Source: Acidobacteriaceae bacterium (GTDB lineage: Bacteria; Acidobacteriota; Terriglobia; Terriglobales; Acidobacteriaceae). Taken from it: 64,000 bases of DNA. The first letter of the stretch is position 1. Every line of letters starts with the position of its first letter. The notes beneath the pieces are model-generated. The model searched no databases. It worked only from the letters and a program-made list of their open reading frames with translations, and was not told the origin of the DNA. Positions 35,775 to 44,486 of this stretch are shown one piece after another. The position numbers and the translations under genes are program-made. The DNA lies in NCBI GenBank assembly GCA_027452245.1, contig DAIDGW010000080.1:41789-105788 (forward strand), given 5' to 3'.

Positions 35775-36672
35775 CGCCCTACAGCGGTCCGGAGTCGAGC
35801 AGTCGGGAGTGGAATATCCCGACATAGTGTCGGTCGCCACCGAAGTCTTCGAGGCGCCCGCAAAGCAAGCACAGCAGGCACCCCAGAGTTCGGAAGCGGC
35901 GCCTTCCATGTCGGACTTGGTCTCGCGACTGGTGGCCCAAGGTTCGGCAGAAGAGACCGCGCCAGCTACCCCATCCGAGTTTCCTTCGGTTGGAATCAGC
36001 CCAGCCCCAGCCAGCCGACTGGTATTCCTGACCGATCCGGACAGTCTGGCGGCAGAAAAGTTCCGCTTCCTGGGCGTCAAGCTCCGCCAGATGCAGCAAA
36101 ACCGGCCGCTCAAGAAGTTGCTGATCACCAGCACGACGGCGGAAGAAGGCAAGAGCCTGATTTCGGCCAACCTAGCTGGCGTACTGGGCCGCAGGAAGCA
36201 AAGGGTACTGCTGATCGAAGGTGATCTTCGACGTCCCACCCTGGCCAACCGATTTGGACTTGGTCGAATGGCAGGTTTGGGTGAGTGGCTAAAGGGAGAG
36301 CGGCGTCAACTTAGCAATATCTACTACCTTGAAAATGCCGGCTACTGGATTATGCCAGCCGGCGAGCCGCTGGCGAGCCCTCTCGAAGTGATGCAGTCCG
36401 GCAGGATTTCCGAGCTGATCGGGCAAGTGGCCAGCCGGTTCGACTGGATTCTGATCGATTCGCCGCCCCTGCTCCCGCTTGCCGATACAACTGTATGGTC
36501 GCGCGTCAGTGACGGGACACTGCTGGTGATACGCCAGGGCGTGGCAGAGAAAAAATCGCTGGAGCGCGGTCTGGAAACGCTGAAAACCTCTGAACTGCTT
36601 GGAGTGGTCCTGAACAGTTGCACTGAGACACACCACAGCTATTACGACCACTATTCATATGAAAAGAAGTAG
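35758..36672 (+). CDS. BY-kinase (CpsD/Wzc-type tyrosine autokinase)
   Basis: The start MSRIFDALQRS is typical of this group, so ATG 35758 is chosen over 35701. The 304-residue protein has a Pro/Ala-rich N-terminal linker and a P-loop kinase domain. Walker A is TSTTAEEGKSL, Walker A' is LLIEGDLRRP and Walker B is ILIDSPPLL. The C-terminus is a tyrosine cluster (HHSYYDHYSYEKK), the expected autophosphorylation site. It works with the Wzz-like protein upstream to cycle the export machine. A gap of about 140 bases follows before the initiating transferase gene. Confidence 0.92.
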   Translation: MSRIFDALQRSGVEQSGVEYPDIVSVATEVFEAPAKQAQQAPQSSEAAPSMSDLVSRLVAQGSAEETAPATPSEFPSVGISPAPASRLVFLTDPDSLAAEKFRFLGVKLRQMQQNRPLKKLLITSTTAEEGKSLISANLAGVLGRRKQRVLLIEGDLRRPTLANRFGLGRMAGLGEWLKGERRQLSNIYYLENAGYWIMPAGEPLASPLEVMQSGRISELIGQVASRFDWILIDSPPLLPLADTTVWSRVSDGTLLVIRQGVAEKKSLERGLETLKTSELLGVVLNSCTETHHSYYDHYSYEKK

Positions 36673-36810
36673 CCCCAGTCGCCCTTGCATGAGTCCGCTG
36701 TCCACGCAAAACCAAGTTATCTGACGGACCCCCTTTCAATCTTGAACTTTGCTCGATAAATACATCCTGGTCGTTCCCCAGTAGCCAAGGAAGGATAAGG
36801 AGAATACGCC

Positions 36811-37959
36811 GTGAATGTACGCCGTACAACGTTCAAGTCAGCGCCCGAGGCTGACGGAAAAGATGCGCTCGCCGATCGCAATATTGAATCCCAATCTGCG
36901 TTTCAGCGATTGATCTCGCTCGAACGAAAGCGCAGCGAGCGTTCCGGAAAGCCTTTCATACTGATGTTGGTGGATCTGGGCGATCAACCACCTTCCGCCA
37001 AGACGGCGGCGGTACTCAGCAATGTCGCTTCCGCCCTGTGTGTCAACACGCGGGATACCGACACGACGGGATGGTACGAGGAGAACCGCGTCGTGGGCCT
37101 GATGTTCACGGAGCTTGGATCAGAAGACCACACCAAGCCGTTGACGACAATTGCGAATCGAGTCACCAATACGCTGCGCGAGAATCTGCCGTCTGAGCAG
37201 TTTGATCAGGTGCGAATATGGTTTCACGTGTTTCCGGAAGATTGGAATAACGGGGGAGCGGAGCGAGCCGGCAACCTCAAGTTGTATCCGGATGTCATAA
37301 ATAGAACTGATTCGAGGCGATATTACCATGCAGTAAAGCGCGTGATGGATATCGGCGGCAGCCTCGCCGCCATGACCTTCCTAGCCCCAGTGTTCATAGC
37401 AGTTGCCATCGCGGTCAAAGGGACCTCAAAAGGCCCTGTTCTGTTCCGCCAGCAGCGGGTAGGGCAATTCGGACACCCCTTTACGTTTCTTAAGTTCAGG
37501 TCGATGTACGTTGGCAACGATTCACGAGCTCACGAAGATTATGTAAAACAATTGATCGCCGGTAAGGCCGAAAAGCAGCCCTCTAATGGAAATGGCAAAG
37601 CAGTTTACAAGCTCACCAAAGACTCGCGTGTCACTACGATTGGCGCTTTCCTAAGAAAAACGAGTCTCGATGAGCTTCCACAATTTTTCAATGTCCTGAT
37701 CGGAGAGATGTCGCTGGTTGGCCCGAGACCGCCGTTACCTTACGAAGTGAAAGCTTACGATGTCTGGCATCGATCCCGACTGCTCGAAGCCAAGCCAGGC
37801 ATTACCGGCCTTTGGCAAGTTAGTGGTCGCAGTCGCGTAACGTTTGACGAAATGGTACGTCTAGACCTCCGCTACGCACGAGAATGGTCACCCTGGACTG
37901 ATATCAAGATCCTGATGCGCACACCAGTTGCCGTGCTCCTTGGCGAAGGCGCTCATTAG
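36811..37959 (+). CDS. initiating phosphoglycosyl transferase with degenerate GGDEF-like N-terminus
   Basis: The GTG start has AAGGAG about 8 bases upstream. Residues about 190-382 form a monotopic phosphoglycosyl transferase of the WbaP/PglC kind. It has a re-entrant hydrophobic helix ([18 protein letters not shown]), [35 protein letters not shown] and [13 protein letters not shown]. It loads the first sugar phosphate onto undecaprenyl phosphate. The usual four-helix WbaP N-terminus is missing. Instead residues about 25-150 look like a worn GGDEF domain ([20 protein letters not shown], then [11 protein letters not shown] in place of the GGDEF loop). Confidence 0.9.
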   Translation: MNVRRTTFKSAPEADGKDALADRNIESQSAFQRLISLERKRSERSGKPFILMLVDLGDQPPSAKTAAVLSNVASALCVNTRDTDTTGWYEENRVVGLMFTELGSEDHTKPLTTIANRVTNTLRENLPSEQFDQVRIWFHVFPEDWNNGGAERAGNLKLYPDVINRTDSRRYYHAVKRVMDIGGSLAAMTFLAPVFIAVAIAVKGTSKGPVLFRQQRVGQFGHPFTFLKFRSMYVGNDSRAHEDYVKQLIAGKAEKQPSNGNGKAVYKLTKDSRVTTIGAFLRKTSLDELPQFFNVLIGEMSLVGPRPPLPYEVKAYDVWHRSRLLEAKPGITGLWQVSGRSRVTFDEMVRLDLRYAREWSPWTDIKILMRTPVAVLLGEGAH

Positions 37960-38030
37960 CTTCAGTTCCCTGCCCATGCTGCCCTTCTCAGTTCGATCTG
38001 AGTTTCACCTCCGTCCAACAGGAGTAATTC

Positions 38031-39101
38031 ATGGCTACCTATGTGACACCACCCGATACCACGATAGTGCCCCAAAGACAGCGAAACGGCCGCGGCGAAA
38101 CTATACGCTTCGGCGTCATCGGCTACGGCTATTGGGGGCCAAACGTTGTTCGTAATCTAGACCAGATCCAGACGGTTGATCTGGCCGGTGTGTGCGACAT
38201 GAGCGCATTGGCGCGCGAGCGTGTCCAAAAGGCCCATCCACACGTTGAAGTAATGTCTGATCCAGGACAGCTGCTGACCTCGCCCGAAGTTGATGCAATT
38301 GCCGTTGTCACACCGGTCTGGACACATTTTGAATTGGCAAAAGCAGCGCTCGAAAATGGTAAGCACGTTTTTGTTGAGAAGCCCTTCGCCAGCAACTCGG
38401 CTCAAGCACAAGAGCTGATTGAGTTAGCCGAGAAGAAGAATCTCAAAATCATGGTGGACCACACGTTCTTGTTCACCGGAGCGGTCCGAAAAATCCGCCA
38501 ACTGCTTGACGAAAACATATTAGGCAATCTGTACTACTACGACTCAACGCGCGTAAACCTGGGTCTTTTTCAGCACGATGTAAACGTGATCTGGGACTTG
38601 GCTCCGCATGATCTCTCAATCATGGACCACCTCATCCAAGTTCGTCCCGAAGCGATCGTTGCTACCGGTCAGAGTCACCTGAATGGACATGAAGATGTTG
38701 CATTCATCACGCTTTACTTCCCAGATAAGGTAATCGCACATGTGAATGTGAACTGGCTTTCTCCAGTGAAGATGCGAACCACCTTGATCGGCGGGGAAAA
38801 GAAGATGCTCGTATGGAACGATTTAACCACGGATGAGCAACTGCGAGTCTACGATAAGGGCGTCAGCATCACGAGTCGTGAAGGCGTCTACAACTTGTTG
38901 GTCAATTATCGTTCGGGTGATATGTGGGCTCCAAAGCTTGAGCGGGCCGAAGCGTTGACACGAGAGCTCACTTATTTCGTCGAATGCATCACGAAGGACG
39001 AGATCCCGATAAACGACGGTAAGGCTGGTCTGCGGGTCGTCAAGATGCTCGAAGCATCAACAAAGTCGATCCGGCAAAAGGGAGCTCTCGTTTACCTCTA
39101 A
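38031..39101 (+). CDS. Gfo/Idh/MocA oxidoreductase, WlbA-like
   Basis: The 356-residue protein has AGGAG before its ATG. Its Rossmann motif is FGVIGYGYWGPNVVRNL, its catalytic Lys is in VEKPFASN, and the substrate region is WDLAPHDLSIMDHLI. This is close to WlbA-type enzymes, which oxidise the 3-position of a UDP-N-acetyl-amino sugar. A hexapeptide acyltransferase and a DegT aminotransferase follow, giving the 3-oxidation, transamination and acylation set for a 2,3-diamino sugar. The UDP substrate is inferred from this gene set. Confidence 0.87.
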   Translation: MATYVTPPDTTIVPQRQRNGRGETIRFGVIGYGYWGPNVVRNLDQIQTVDLAGVCDMSALARERVQKAHPHVEVMSDPGQLLTSPEVDAIAVVTPVWTHFELAKAALENGKHVFVEKPFASNSAQAQELIELAEKKNLKIMVDHTFLFTGAVRKIRQLLDENILGNLYYYDSTRVNLGLFQHDVNVIWDLAPHDLSIMDHLIQVRPEAIVATGQSHLNGHEDVAFITLYFPDKVIAHVNVNWLSPVKMRTTLIGGEKKMLVWNDLTTDEQLRVYDKGVSITSREGVYNLLVNYRSGDMWAPKLERAEALTRELTYFVECITKDEIPINDGKAGLRVVKMLEASTKSIRQKGALVYL

Positions 39102-39130
39102 ATAGTTCCTATAAGCGCACTGCAATCCCC

Positions 39131-40471
39131 ATGGCCAAGACATCTCCATTCGGACAAGTTAGCAAAGAGTTGACGCTTCCCGCCGAAGGCTCACGAGTAG
39201 GCAAGCCGACCGTGCTTCTGGTTGCCACGGAGCGTTGGTTTCCGACTGCTCGCATGGGGATGGCTCTGACAGAGGCTGGTTGCCAAGTGGATGCGGTTTG
39301 TCCAGCGGGACACCCGATTCGCCTAACGCAGTCGGTACGGTGGATGTTCAAGTACAAGGGACTGCGTCCACTGGCCTCCTTAGTTGCTGCCATACATGCG
39401 AGCAGGCCGGATCTGGTCGTGCCGACGGACGACCTTGCGACCCGGCATCTTTACGCAATACACCAACTCGCAGGGTTACACGACAGCGCAGGGCAAGAAA
39501 TCTGCACATTGATCGAACGATCCCTTGGCCCTCCTGAAAGCTTTTCAATTGTCAGTGCACGAAATGCCTTCATGCAGGTAGCGAAGGAGGAAGGCATTCG
39601 TGTACCGCGGAGCGCCGTCATCACGAATACGAGTGACCTATATGACTGTATTGCACTCTTTGGCTTGCCAATTGTGCTGAAGGCGAACGGCACCTCCGGA
39701 GGTAATGGGGTCGAGATCGCGGACACAGTCTCGAAAGCAGAACGCTCATTTCGCAAATTGCAATCGCCGCCATTGCTGGCCCGGGCTGTGAAGCGAGCCG
39801 TGGTTGATCGTGACCTCACTCTGTTGTGGCCATCGCTGTTTCGCCAACAGCCGATTGTCACCGCCCAAGCGTTTATCTTGGGGCACGAAGCCACGAGCAC
39901 ACTGTTCTGCTGGAAGGGCAAGGTCCAGGCCAGTCTTCACTTCGAGGTTCTCAGAAAGATTGGGCGCACTGGGCACGCAACCGTGGTTCGGCGAGTCGAT
40001 CATCCTGAACTGTCAGCCGTGGCGAACAAGGTCGCTGCCCGGCTACAACTCTCGGGCTTCCATGGCCTCGACTTTATGATTGAAGACGCGAGTGGCAGAA
40101 CACACCTCATCGAAATCAATCCGCGGACCACTCAGGTCGGACATCTCGCGTTAGGAGAAGGTCGCAATTTGCCAGCGGCAGTTTATTCCGTGATTACGGG
40201 AAGGTACCCCGACTCTTGTGCGAAACCGATAGAGAACGACACGATCGCGCTCTTTCCAAAAGAATGGATAAGAAACCCGCATAGTGCGTTCTTGCAATCT
40301 GCCTACCAGGACGTGCCCTGGCAAGAGGTTGAGCTGTTTCGGGAGTGCCTAAACAGTGCGCGACTGCAGCGCCGCTGGTATTCGGGCGAGTGCAAGGACC
40401 AAACCGTGAAACAAACACTGCAACAAACGGCTGGCACTGAGTCATCCCGCGGAGTTCAACAGATTGCTTGA
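39131..40471 (+). CDS. ATP-grasp ligase of unknown substrate
   Basis: The 446-residue protein has an N-terminal Rossmann-like part (VLLVATERWFPTARMGMALT) and a carbamoyl-phosphate-synthase-like ATP-grasp domain. The ATP-binding segment is LPIVLKANGTSGGNGVEIAD, and the metal-binding end is GLDFMIEDASGRTHLIEINP followed by RTTQVGHLA. Such enzymes join a carboxylate to an amine or another nucleophile through an acyl phosphate. Its place between oxidoreductase and acyltransferase genes suggests it attaches an amino acid or similar group to the sugar. That role is inference. Confidence 0.8.
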   Translation: MAKTSPFGQVSKELTLPAEGSRVGKPTVLLVATERWFPTARMGMALTEAGCQVDAVCPAGHPIRLTQSVRWMFKYKGLRPLASLVAAIHASRPDLVVPTDDLATRHLYAIHQLAGLHDSAGQEICTLIERSLGPPESFSIVSARNAFMQVAKEEGIRVPRSAVITNTSDLYDCIALFGLPIVLKANGTSGGNGVEIADTVSKAERSFRKLQSPPLLARAVKRAVVDRDLTLLWPSLFRQQPIVTAQAFILGHEATSTLFCWKGKVQASLHFEVLRKIGRTGHATVVRRVDHPELSAVANKVAARLQLSGFHGLDFMIEDASGRTHLIEINPRTTQVGHLALGEGRNLPAAVYSVITGRYPDSCAKPIENDTIALFPKEWIRNPHSAFLQSAYQDVPWQEVELFRECLNSARLQRRWYSGECKDQTVKQTLQQTAGTESSRGVQQIA

Positions 40472-40532
40472 AATCCTGAGTTCTGAAGATCAGCTATGTA
40501 GTCACCAATTGTTATTTGAGGAGCGAACCTAA

Positions 40533-41030
40533 ATGAATTCGTATTTATGTATTGCGCCTGATGTAAAACTTGGGCAAGACGTCAGGCTATCAAAGTTCAT
40601 CAATCTCTACGGATGTGAGATCGGAGACGAAACGAAAATTGGGGCATTTGTTGAGGTGCAGAAGAATGCATTCATCGGCAAGCGCTGCAAGATTTCGAGC
40701 CACACTTTCATCTGCGAAGGCGTGACGATTGAAGACAACGTCTTCATTGGGCATGCAGTCACATTCATCAATGACAGCTATCCGCGAGCAACGACGACCG
40801 CTGGCGGCCTGCAAACTGAAGCAGACTGGAAGGTGGAGCGCACCATTATCAAACGAGGGGCTTCCATTGGTTCCGGTTCAACGATTCTGTCTAAGATCAC
40901 AGTTGGCGAAAATGCCGTTGTTGGAGCTGGCAGTATCGTCACCAAAGACGTTCCCCCTAACACCATTGTAGCCGGTAATCCAGCGAGGGTACTGCGCTAT
41001 ATCACAGAAACTCAGGAGATCACTCGATGA
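40533..41030 (+). CDS. left-handed beta-helix acyltransferase (WlbB-like)
   Basis: The 165-residue protein is built of hexapeptide repeats (VKLGQDVRLSKFINLYGCEI, IGDETKIGAFVEVQKNAFIG), typical of trimeric sugar N-acetyltransferases. The segment VTIEDNVFIGHAVTFINDSY contains the active-site His, and VGAGSIVTKDVPPNTIVAGN closes the fold. It would acylate the amino group set by the aminotransferase that follows, using an acyl-CoA. GAGGAG precedes the ATG and the end overlaps the aminotransferase start by 4 bases, so the two are coupled. Confidence 0.9.
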   Translation: MNSYLCIAPDVKLGQDVRLSKFINLYGCEIGDETKIGAFVEVQKNAFIGKRCKISSHTFICEGVTIEDNVFIGHAVTFINDSYPRATTTAGGLQTEADWKVERTIIKRGASIGSGSTILSKITVGENAVVGAGSIVTKDVPPNTIVAGNPARVLRYITETQEITR

Positions 41031-42241
41031 ACAGTAACACCAATATTCCTTTCCTTGACTTGGTAGCACCGCATGTTGAGCTTGAACAAGAATTGACGGA
41101 TGTGTTTAAGAAAGCACTTTGTAGCGCTGGATTCATCGGCGGTCCAATGGTTGAAGAGTTTGAGAAGGCATTCGCCGAGTTTTGCGAAACCAAGTATTGT
41201 GCGGCGGTCAGCAGCGGCACTGATGCGCTCCGTTTCGCGCTGATGGCGTGCGGAGTCAAGGCCAGGGACGTGGTCGTAACCGTACCTAATACTTTCATCG
41301 CGACAACGGAAGCAATCTCACAAGCAGGTGCTGTGCCGGAGTTCGTCGATATTGACGAACGCACCTACAATATGGACCCGGCAAAGTTACGCGAGTACCT
41401 GGAAACGCACTGCAGCGTGGACGCCTCTGGGAAACTGACGAGTCTTCGCAATGGGCTTCCTGTAACAGCCGTGATTCCAGTTCACTTGTATGGCCAAACG
41501 GCCGATATGGATCCCATCCTCGAATTGGCTGAACAATACGGCCTCGTTGTCATCGAAGATGCATGCCAAGCACATGGCGCCGAATACTATTCGCAACGGT
41601 ATGGCCGGTGGATGAAAGCTGGTTCGATTGGCAAAGCGGCAGCTTTCAGCTTTTATCCAGGAAAGAACCTCGGAGCGTGTGGAGAAGCCGGTGCCACAAT
41701 CACAAACGACCCGGTTTTAGCAGCCAAGGTCAAAATGCTTCGCGATCACGGCCAAGCCAAAAAGTACTATCACGATGTCGAAGGATACAACGGCCGCTTA
41801 GACGCCATCCAAGCCGGGATCCTTCATACGAAGTTGGGTCATTTGGCAAAGTGGAATTTTCAACGGCGTGATCACTCAGCCGAATATCGACGTTTGCTAA
41901 AGACCGCGAATTGTGGTGTATTTCCCCCGTACGAGCCATCTTGGTCTAAACCGGTGTATCACCTCTACGTGGTGCGAGTCGAAAATCGTGAAGCGTTGAT
42001 GGATCACCTAAGATCGGTCGGCATAGGGACCGGAATTCACTACCCAATTCCATTACACCTTCAGAAGGCCTACGCTTCATTGAGCTATCAAGCAGGTGAC
42101 TTCCCAGTTGCCGAAAGGGTGGCATCGGGAACCCTCTCACTTCCAATGTTTCCTCAGTTGACCCCAGAGCAGCAAGCCCGCGTGGTGCAAGAAGTCTATT
42201 CGTTCAATCGCGCTACTGTCTCAGCCGAGCAAGTCGCCTGA
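41027..42241 (+). CDS. DegT/DnrJ/EryC1/StrS sugar aminotransferase (WlbC-like)
   Basis: The 404-residue protein has the family motifs SGTDALRFALMACG, TVPNTFIATTEAI, VIPVHLYGQTADM, VIEDACQAHGA and SFYPGKNLGACGEAG. The Lys in FYPGKNLG binds PLP. It converts a UDP-keto-sugar to a UDP-amino-sugar with glutamate as usual donor. AGGAG lies just before the start inside the previous gene. With its two neighbours it completes a Wlb-like amino-sugar set. Confidence 0.93.
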   Translation: MNSNTNIPFLDLVAPHVELEQELTDVFKKALCSAGFIGGPMVEEFEKAFAEFCETKYCAAVSSGTDALRFALMACGVKARDVVVTVPNTFIATTEAISQAGAVPEFVDIDERTYNMDPAKLREYLETHCSVDASGKLTSLRNGLPVTAVIPVHLYGQTADMDPILELAEQYGLVVIEDACQAHGAEYYSQRYGRWMKAGSIGKAAAFSFYPGKNLGACGEAGATITNDPVLAAKVKMLRDHGQAKKYYHDVEGYNGRLDAIQAGILHTKLGHLAKWNFQRRDHSAEYRRLLKTANCGVFPPYEPSWSKPVYHLYVVRVENREALMDHLRSVGIGTGIHYPIPLHLQKAYASLSYQAGDFPVAERVASGTLSLPMFPQLTPEQQARVVQEVYSFNRATVSAEQVA

Positions 42242-42322
42242 CCCGACCGACCGGCCGCCTTATGTTTTCGGCGGCTCTTAACTCATCACAATCCAAATGC
42301 TTTCTAAAGGAGACTCAAGCCT

Positions 42323-43096
42323 GTGAGTAAACGAGAAAAGATCGTTGTTGTTGGATTGGGAGAAGTCGGGAAACCACTGTTCCAACTCCTTTCCCCACAT
42401 TATGACGCAATTGGGATTGATATAACTCCACCAAGCGAGGCAGTCGTCGATGTGGACGTGCTTCACATCTGTTATCCATTTGAAATTGCGGACTTCGTAG
42501 GCGAGTGTACCCGCTACATCACACTTTTCAAGCCTGCGTTGACCGTTATCAATAGCACTGTCGGCGTGGGAACAACCAGACGCGTCGCCGAACATACGGG
42601 TACTCCTGTGGTCCACAGCCCAGTAAGAGGAAAGCACGTCCGAATGCTGGAAGAGCTACGATTGTACACGAAGTTTGTCGGAGCCATAGACGGATCGACC
42701 GGCGCAGCAGCAGCACGGCATTTCGAAATGGCTGGATTAAAGACGCGTGTACTATCATCGCCAGAAGCAAGTGAACTCGCAAAACTTACGGAGACGACAT
42801 ACTTTGGCGTGATGATCGCATGGGCTCAGGAAGTCGAAAGGTATTGCGACCGGTCTGGGGCCAATTACAACGAAATTATTTCGTTCTATGAGGAGATAAA
42901 GTTCTTCCCAGCCGTCAAGTATTTTCCAGGTATCATTGGGGGACATTGTGTCATGCCAAACATTGACATCCTGAGAGCATTTGATGACTCCGATCTACTT
43001 CGAGCGATTCACGCTTCTAATCAGCAAAAGATTGCGCGTCAGGCTTCAAACACCGACACCAACAGCCTAACCTCTACGGTAATAACAGCCGACTAA
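42323..43096 (+). CDS. short UDP-sugar dehydrogenase-like protein
   Basis: The 257-residue protein starts at GTG with AAAGGAGA about 9 bases upstream. It has the Rossmann motif VVVGLGEVGKP, INSTVGVGTTRR (dehydrogenase STVPPGT-like), the helical segment ASELAKLTETTYFGVMIAWA with the catalytic Lys, and Cys209 in GIIGGHCVMPN, the position of the catalytic Cys. Usual UDP-glucose/UDP-ManNAc dehydrogenases have about 430 residues with a C-terminal UDP-binding domain, which is missing here. It may be a compact active form, need a partner, or act on another substrate. Confidence 0.7.
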   Translation: MSKREKIVVVGLGEVGKPLFQLLSPHYDAIGIDITPPSEAVVDVDVLHICYPFEIADFVGECTRYITLFKPALTVINSTVGVGTTRRVAEHTGTPVVHSPVRGKHVRMLEELRLYTKFVGAIDGSTGAAAARHFEMAGLKTRVLSSPEASELAKLTETTYFGVMIAWAQEVERYCDRSGANYNEIISFYEEIKFFPAVKYFPGIIGGHCVMPNIDILRAFDDSDLLRAIHASNQQKIARQASNTDTNSLTSTVITAD

Positions 43097-43151
43097 CATC
43101 GGCAACGACCTTAAAGCGCTCCTTCCAACAAGAGGAATCTCCCGATAGCTT

Positions 43152-44486
43152 ATGCCCGTGTCACCCAGTAAAGGTCTACATCGAAACACAACCGAGTTGT
43201 CCCCTGCGAGTGTTTTCAACCGGAACCCGTCAGAATTGAATTTGAATAGCGGATCGGTGGCAATGCAATCAAGCGGGCGGCTTCGCGGAAAGCATATCGC
43301 CATGGTTACGTTTTCACCTTTTCCCAGCGATCCACGTCCAAGGCGAGCCATCGAGGCATTCCTTAAGGAAGGGGCCACTCTGGAACTGGTTTGCGTGGGA
43401 GAAGATCGAAGTCCCAAACGCGAGATGTTGGACAGACTTGAAGTGATGCGGCTACCGATCCGCAATCGTCGTGGCGGAAAGGTCGTATATGCGTATCAGT
43501 ATAGCGCCTTCATATTTATGGCTTCCGCGATACTCGGCCTCCGTGCCTTGCGCCGTCGGTACGATCTTGTGTACGTCAATAACATGCCCGACATCCTCGT
43601 GGTAAGCGGGCTAATACCAAAGATGCTCGGCGCGAAGGTGATTCTGGATCTACATGATCCGATGCCTGAGTTGATGATGACGATCTTTGAGTTTGACAAG
43701 AACTCTCTTGGCGTGCGCCTGATGAGTCAATTAGAGAAGTGGAGTATTGCTCGTGCAAACTTCGTCTTAACGGTCAATTTAGCATGCAAGAGGATTTTTG
43801 GCGCACGCAGTTGTAATCCTGAGAAGATCGGCGTGATCATGAACGCGCCTGACGGCGATATCTTCACGTTCACACCTGTGAGCTCGTATAAGGAGTTCGA
43901 CGAAGCTACAGACAAGCCTTTTGTAATTATGTATCACGGGTCTTTGGTCGAACGAAATGGACTTGATCTCGCCGTAAACGCGTTGAAGAAGGTGCGAGAG
44001 TCGATACCATCGACCGAACTACGGATCTACGGTAAGTCATCTCCCTACCTCGAACGGGTATTAGCAAGCGTGCGCGCAATGAACATGGATGGTGCTGTGC
44101 GCTACCTCGGGCCACGTCGACTGGAGGATCTGGTCCCTGAGATTCTCAACTGCGATTTGGGGATAGTCCCGAACCAACGCAATGCATTTACCGAGATCAA
44201 CACTCCAACACGCATCTTCGAATATCTGGCATTGGGCAAACCAGTTATCGCACCTAGGACGCCGGGCATTCAGGACTACTTTATTGATGGTTCCCTCTTG
44301 TTCTTCGAGTCAGGCGATTGCGACGACCTCGCTCGAACAATCGAGTATGCATACTGTAACCGCTTATCCGCCATTGCCACGGCTAAGCGTGGACAAGAAA
44401 TATATTTAGCTCATACTTGGGAACAAGAAAAGCAAACACTTATTGATCTAGTGGGTAAGTTGTTAGTTAACGGAGATAGTGACTAA
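43152..44486 (+). CDS. glycosyltransferase family 4
   Basis: The 444-residue protein has two Rossmann-like halves. The donor-binding half contains MYHGSLVERNGLDLAVNALK, YLGPRRLEDLVPEIL and the EX7E motif in FTEINTPTRIFEYLALGKP. It adds one sugar from a nucleotide-sugar donor to the lipid-linked repeat unit at the inner membrane. The first ATG at 43152 adds about 45 residues of unusual N-terminal extension; ATG 43263 could be the true start. Its stop overlaps the next start by one base. Confidence 0.9.
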   Translation: MPVSPSKGLHRNTTELSPASVFNRNPSELNLNSGSVAMQSSGRLRGKHIAMVTFSPFPSDPRPRRAIEAFLKEGATLELVCVGEDRSPKREMLDRLEVMRLPIRNRRGGKVVYAYQYSAFIFMASAILGLRALRRRYDLVYVNNMPDILVVSGLIPKMLGAKVILDLHDPMPELMMTIFEFDKNSLGVRLMSQLEKWSIARANFVLTVNLACKRIFGARSCNPEKIGVIMNAPDGDIFTFTPVSSYKEFDEATDKPFVIMYHGSLVERNGLDLAVNALKKVRESIPSTELRIYGKSSPYLERVLASVRAMNMDGAVRYLGPRRLEDLVPEILNCDLGIVPNQRNAFTEINTPTRIFEYLALGKPVIAPRTPGIQDYFIDGSLLFFESGDCDDLARTIEYAYCNRLSAIATAKRGQEIYLAHTWEQEKQTLIDLVGKLLVNGDSD

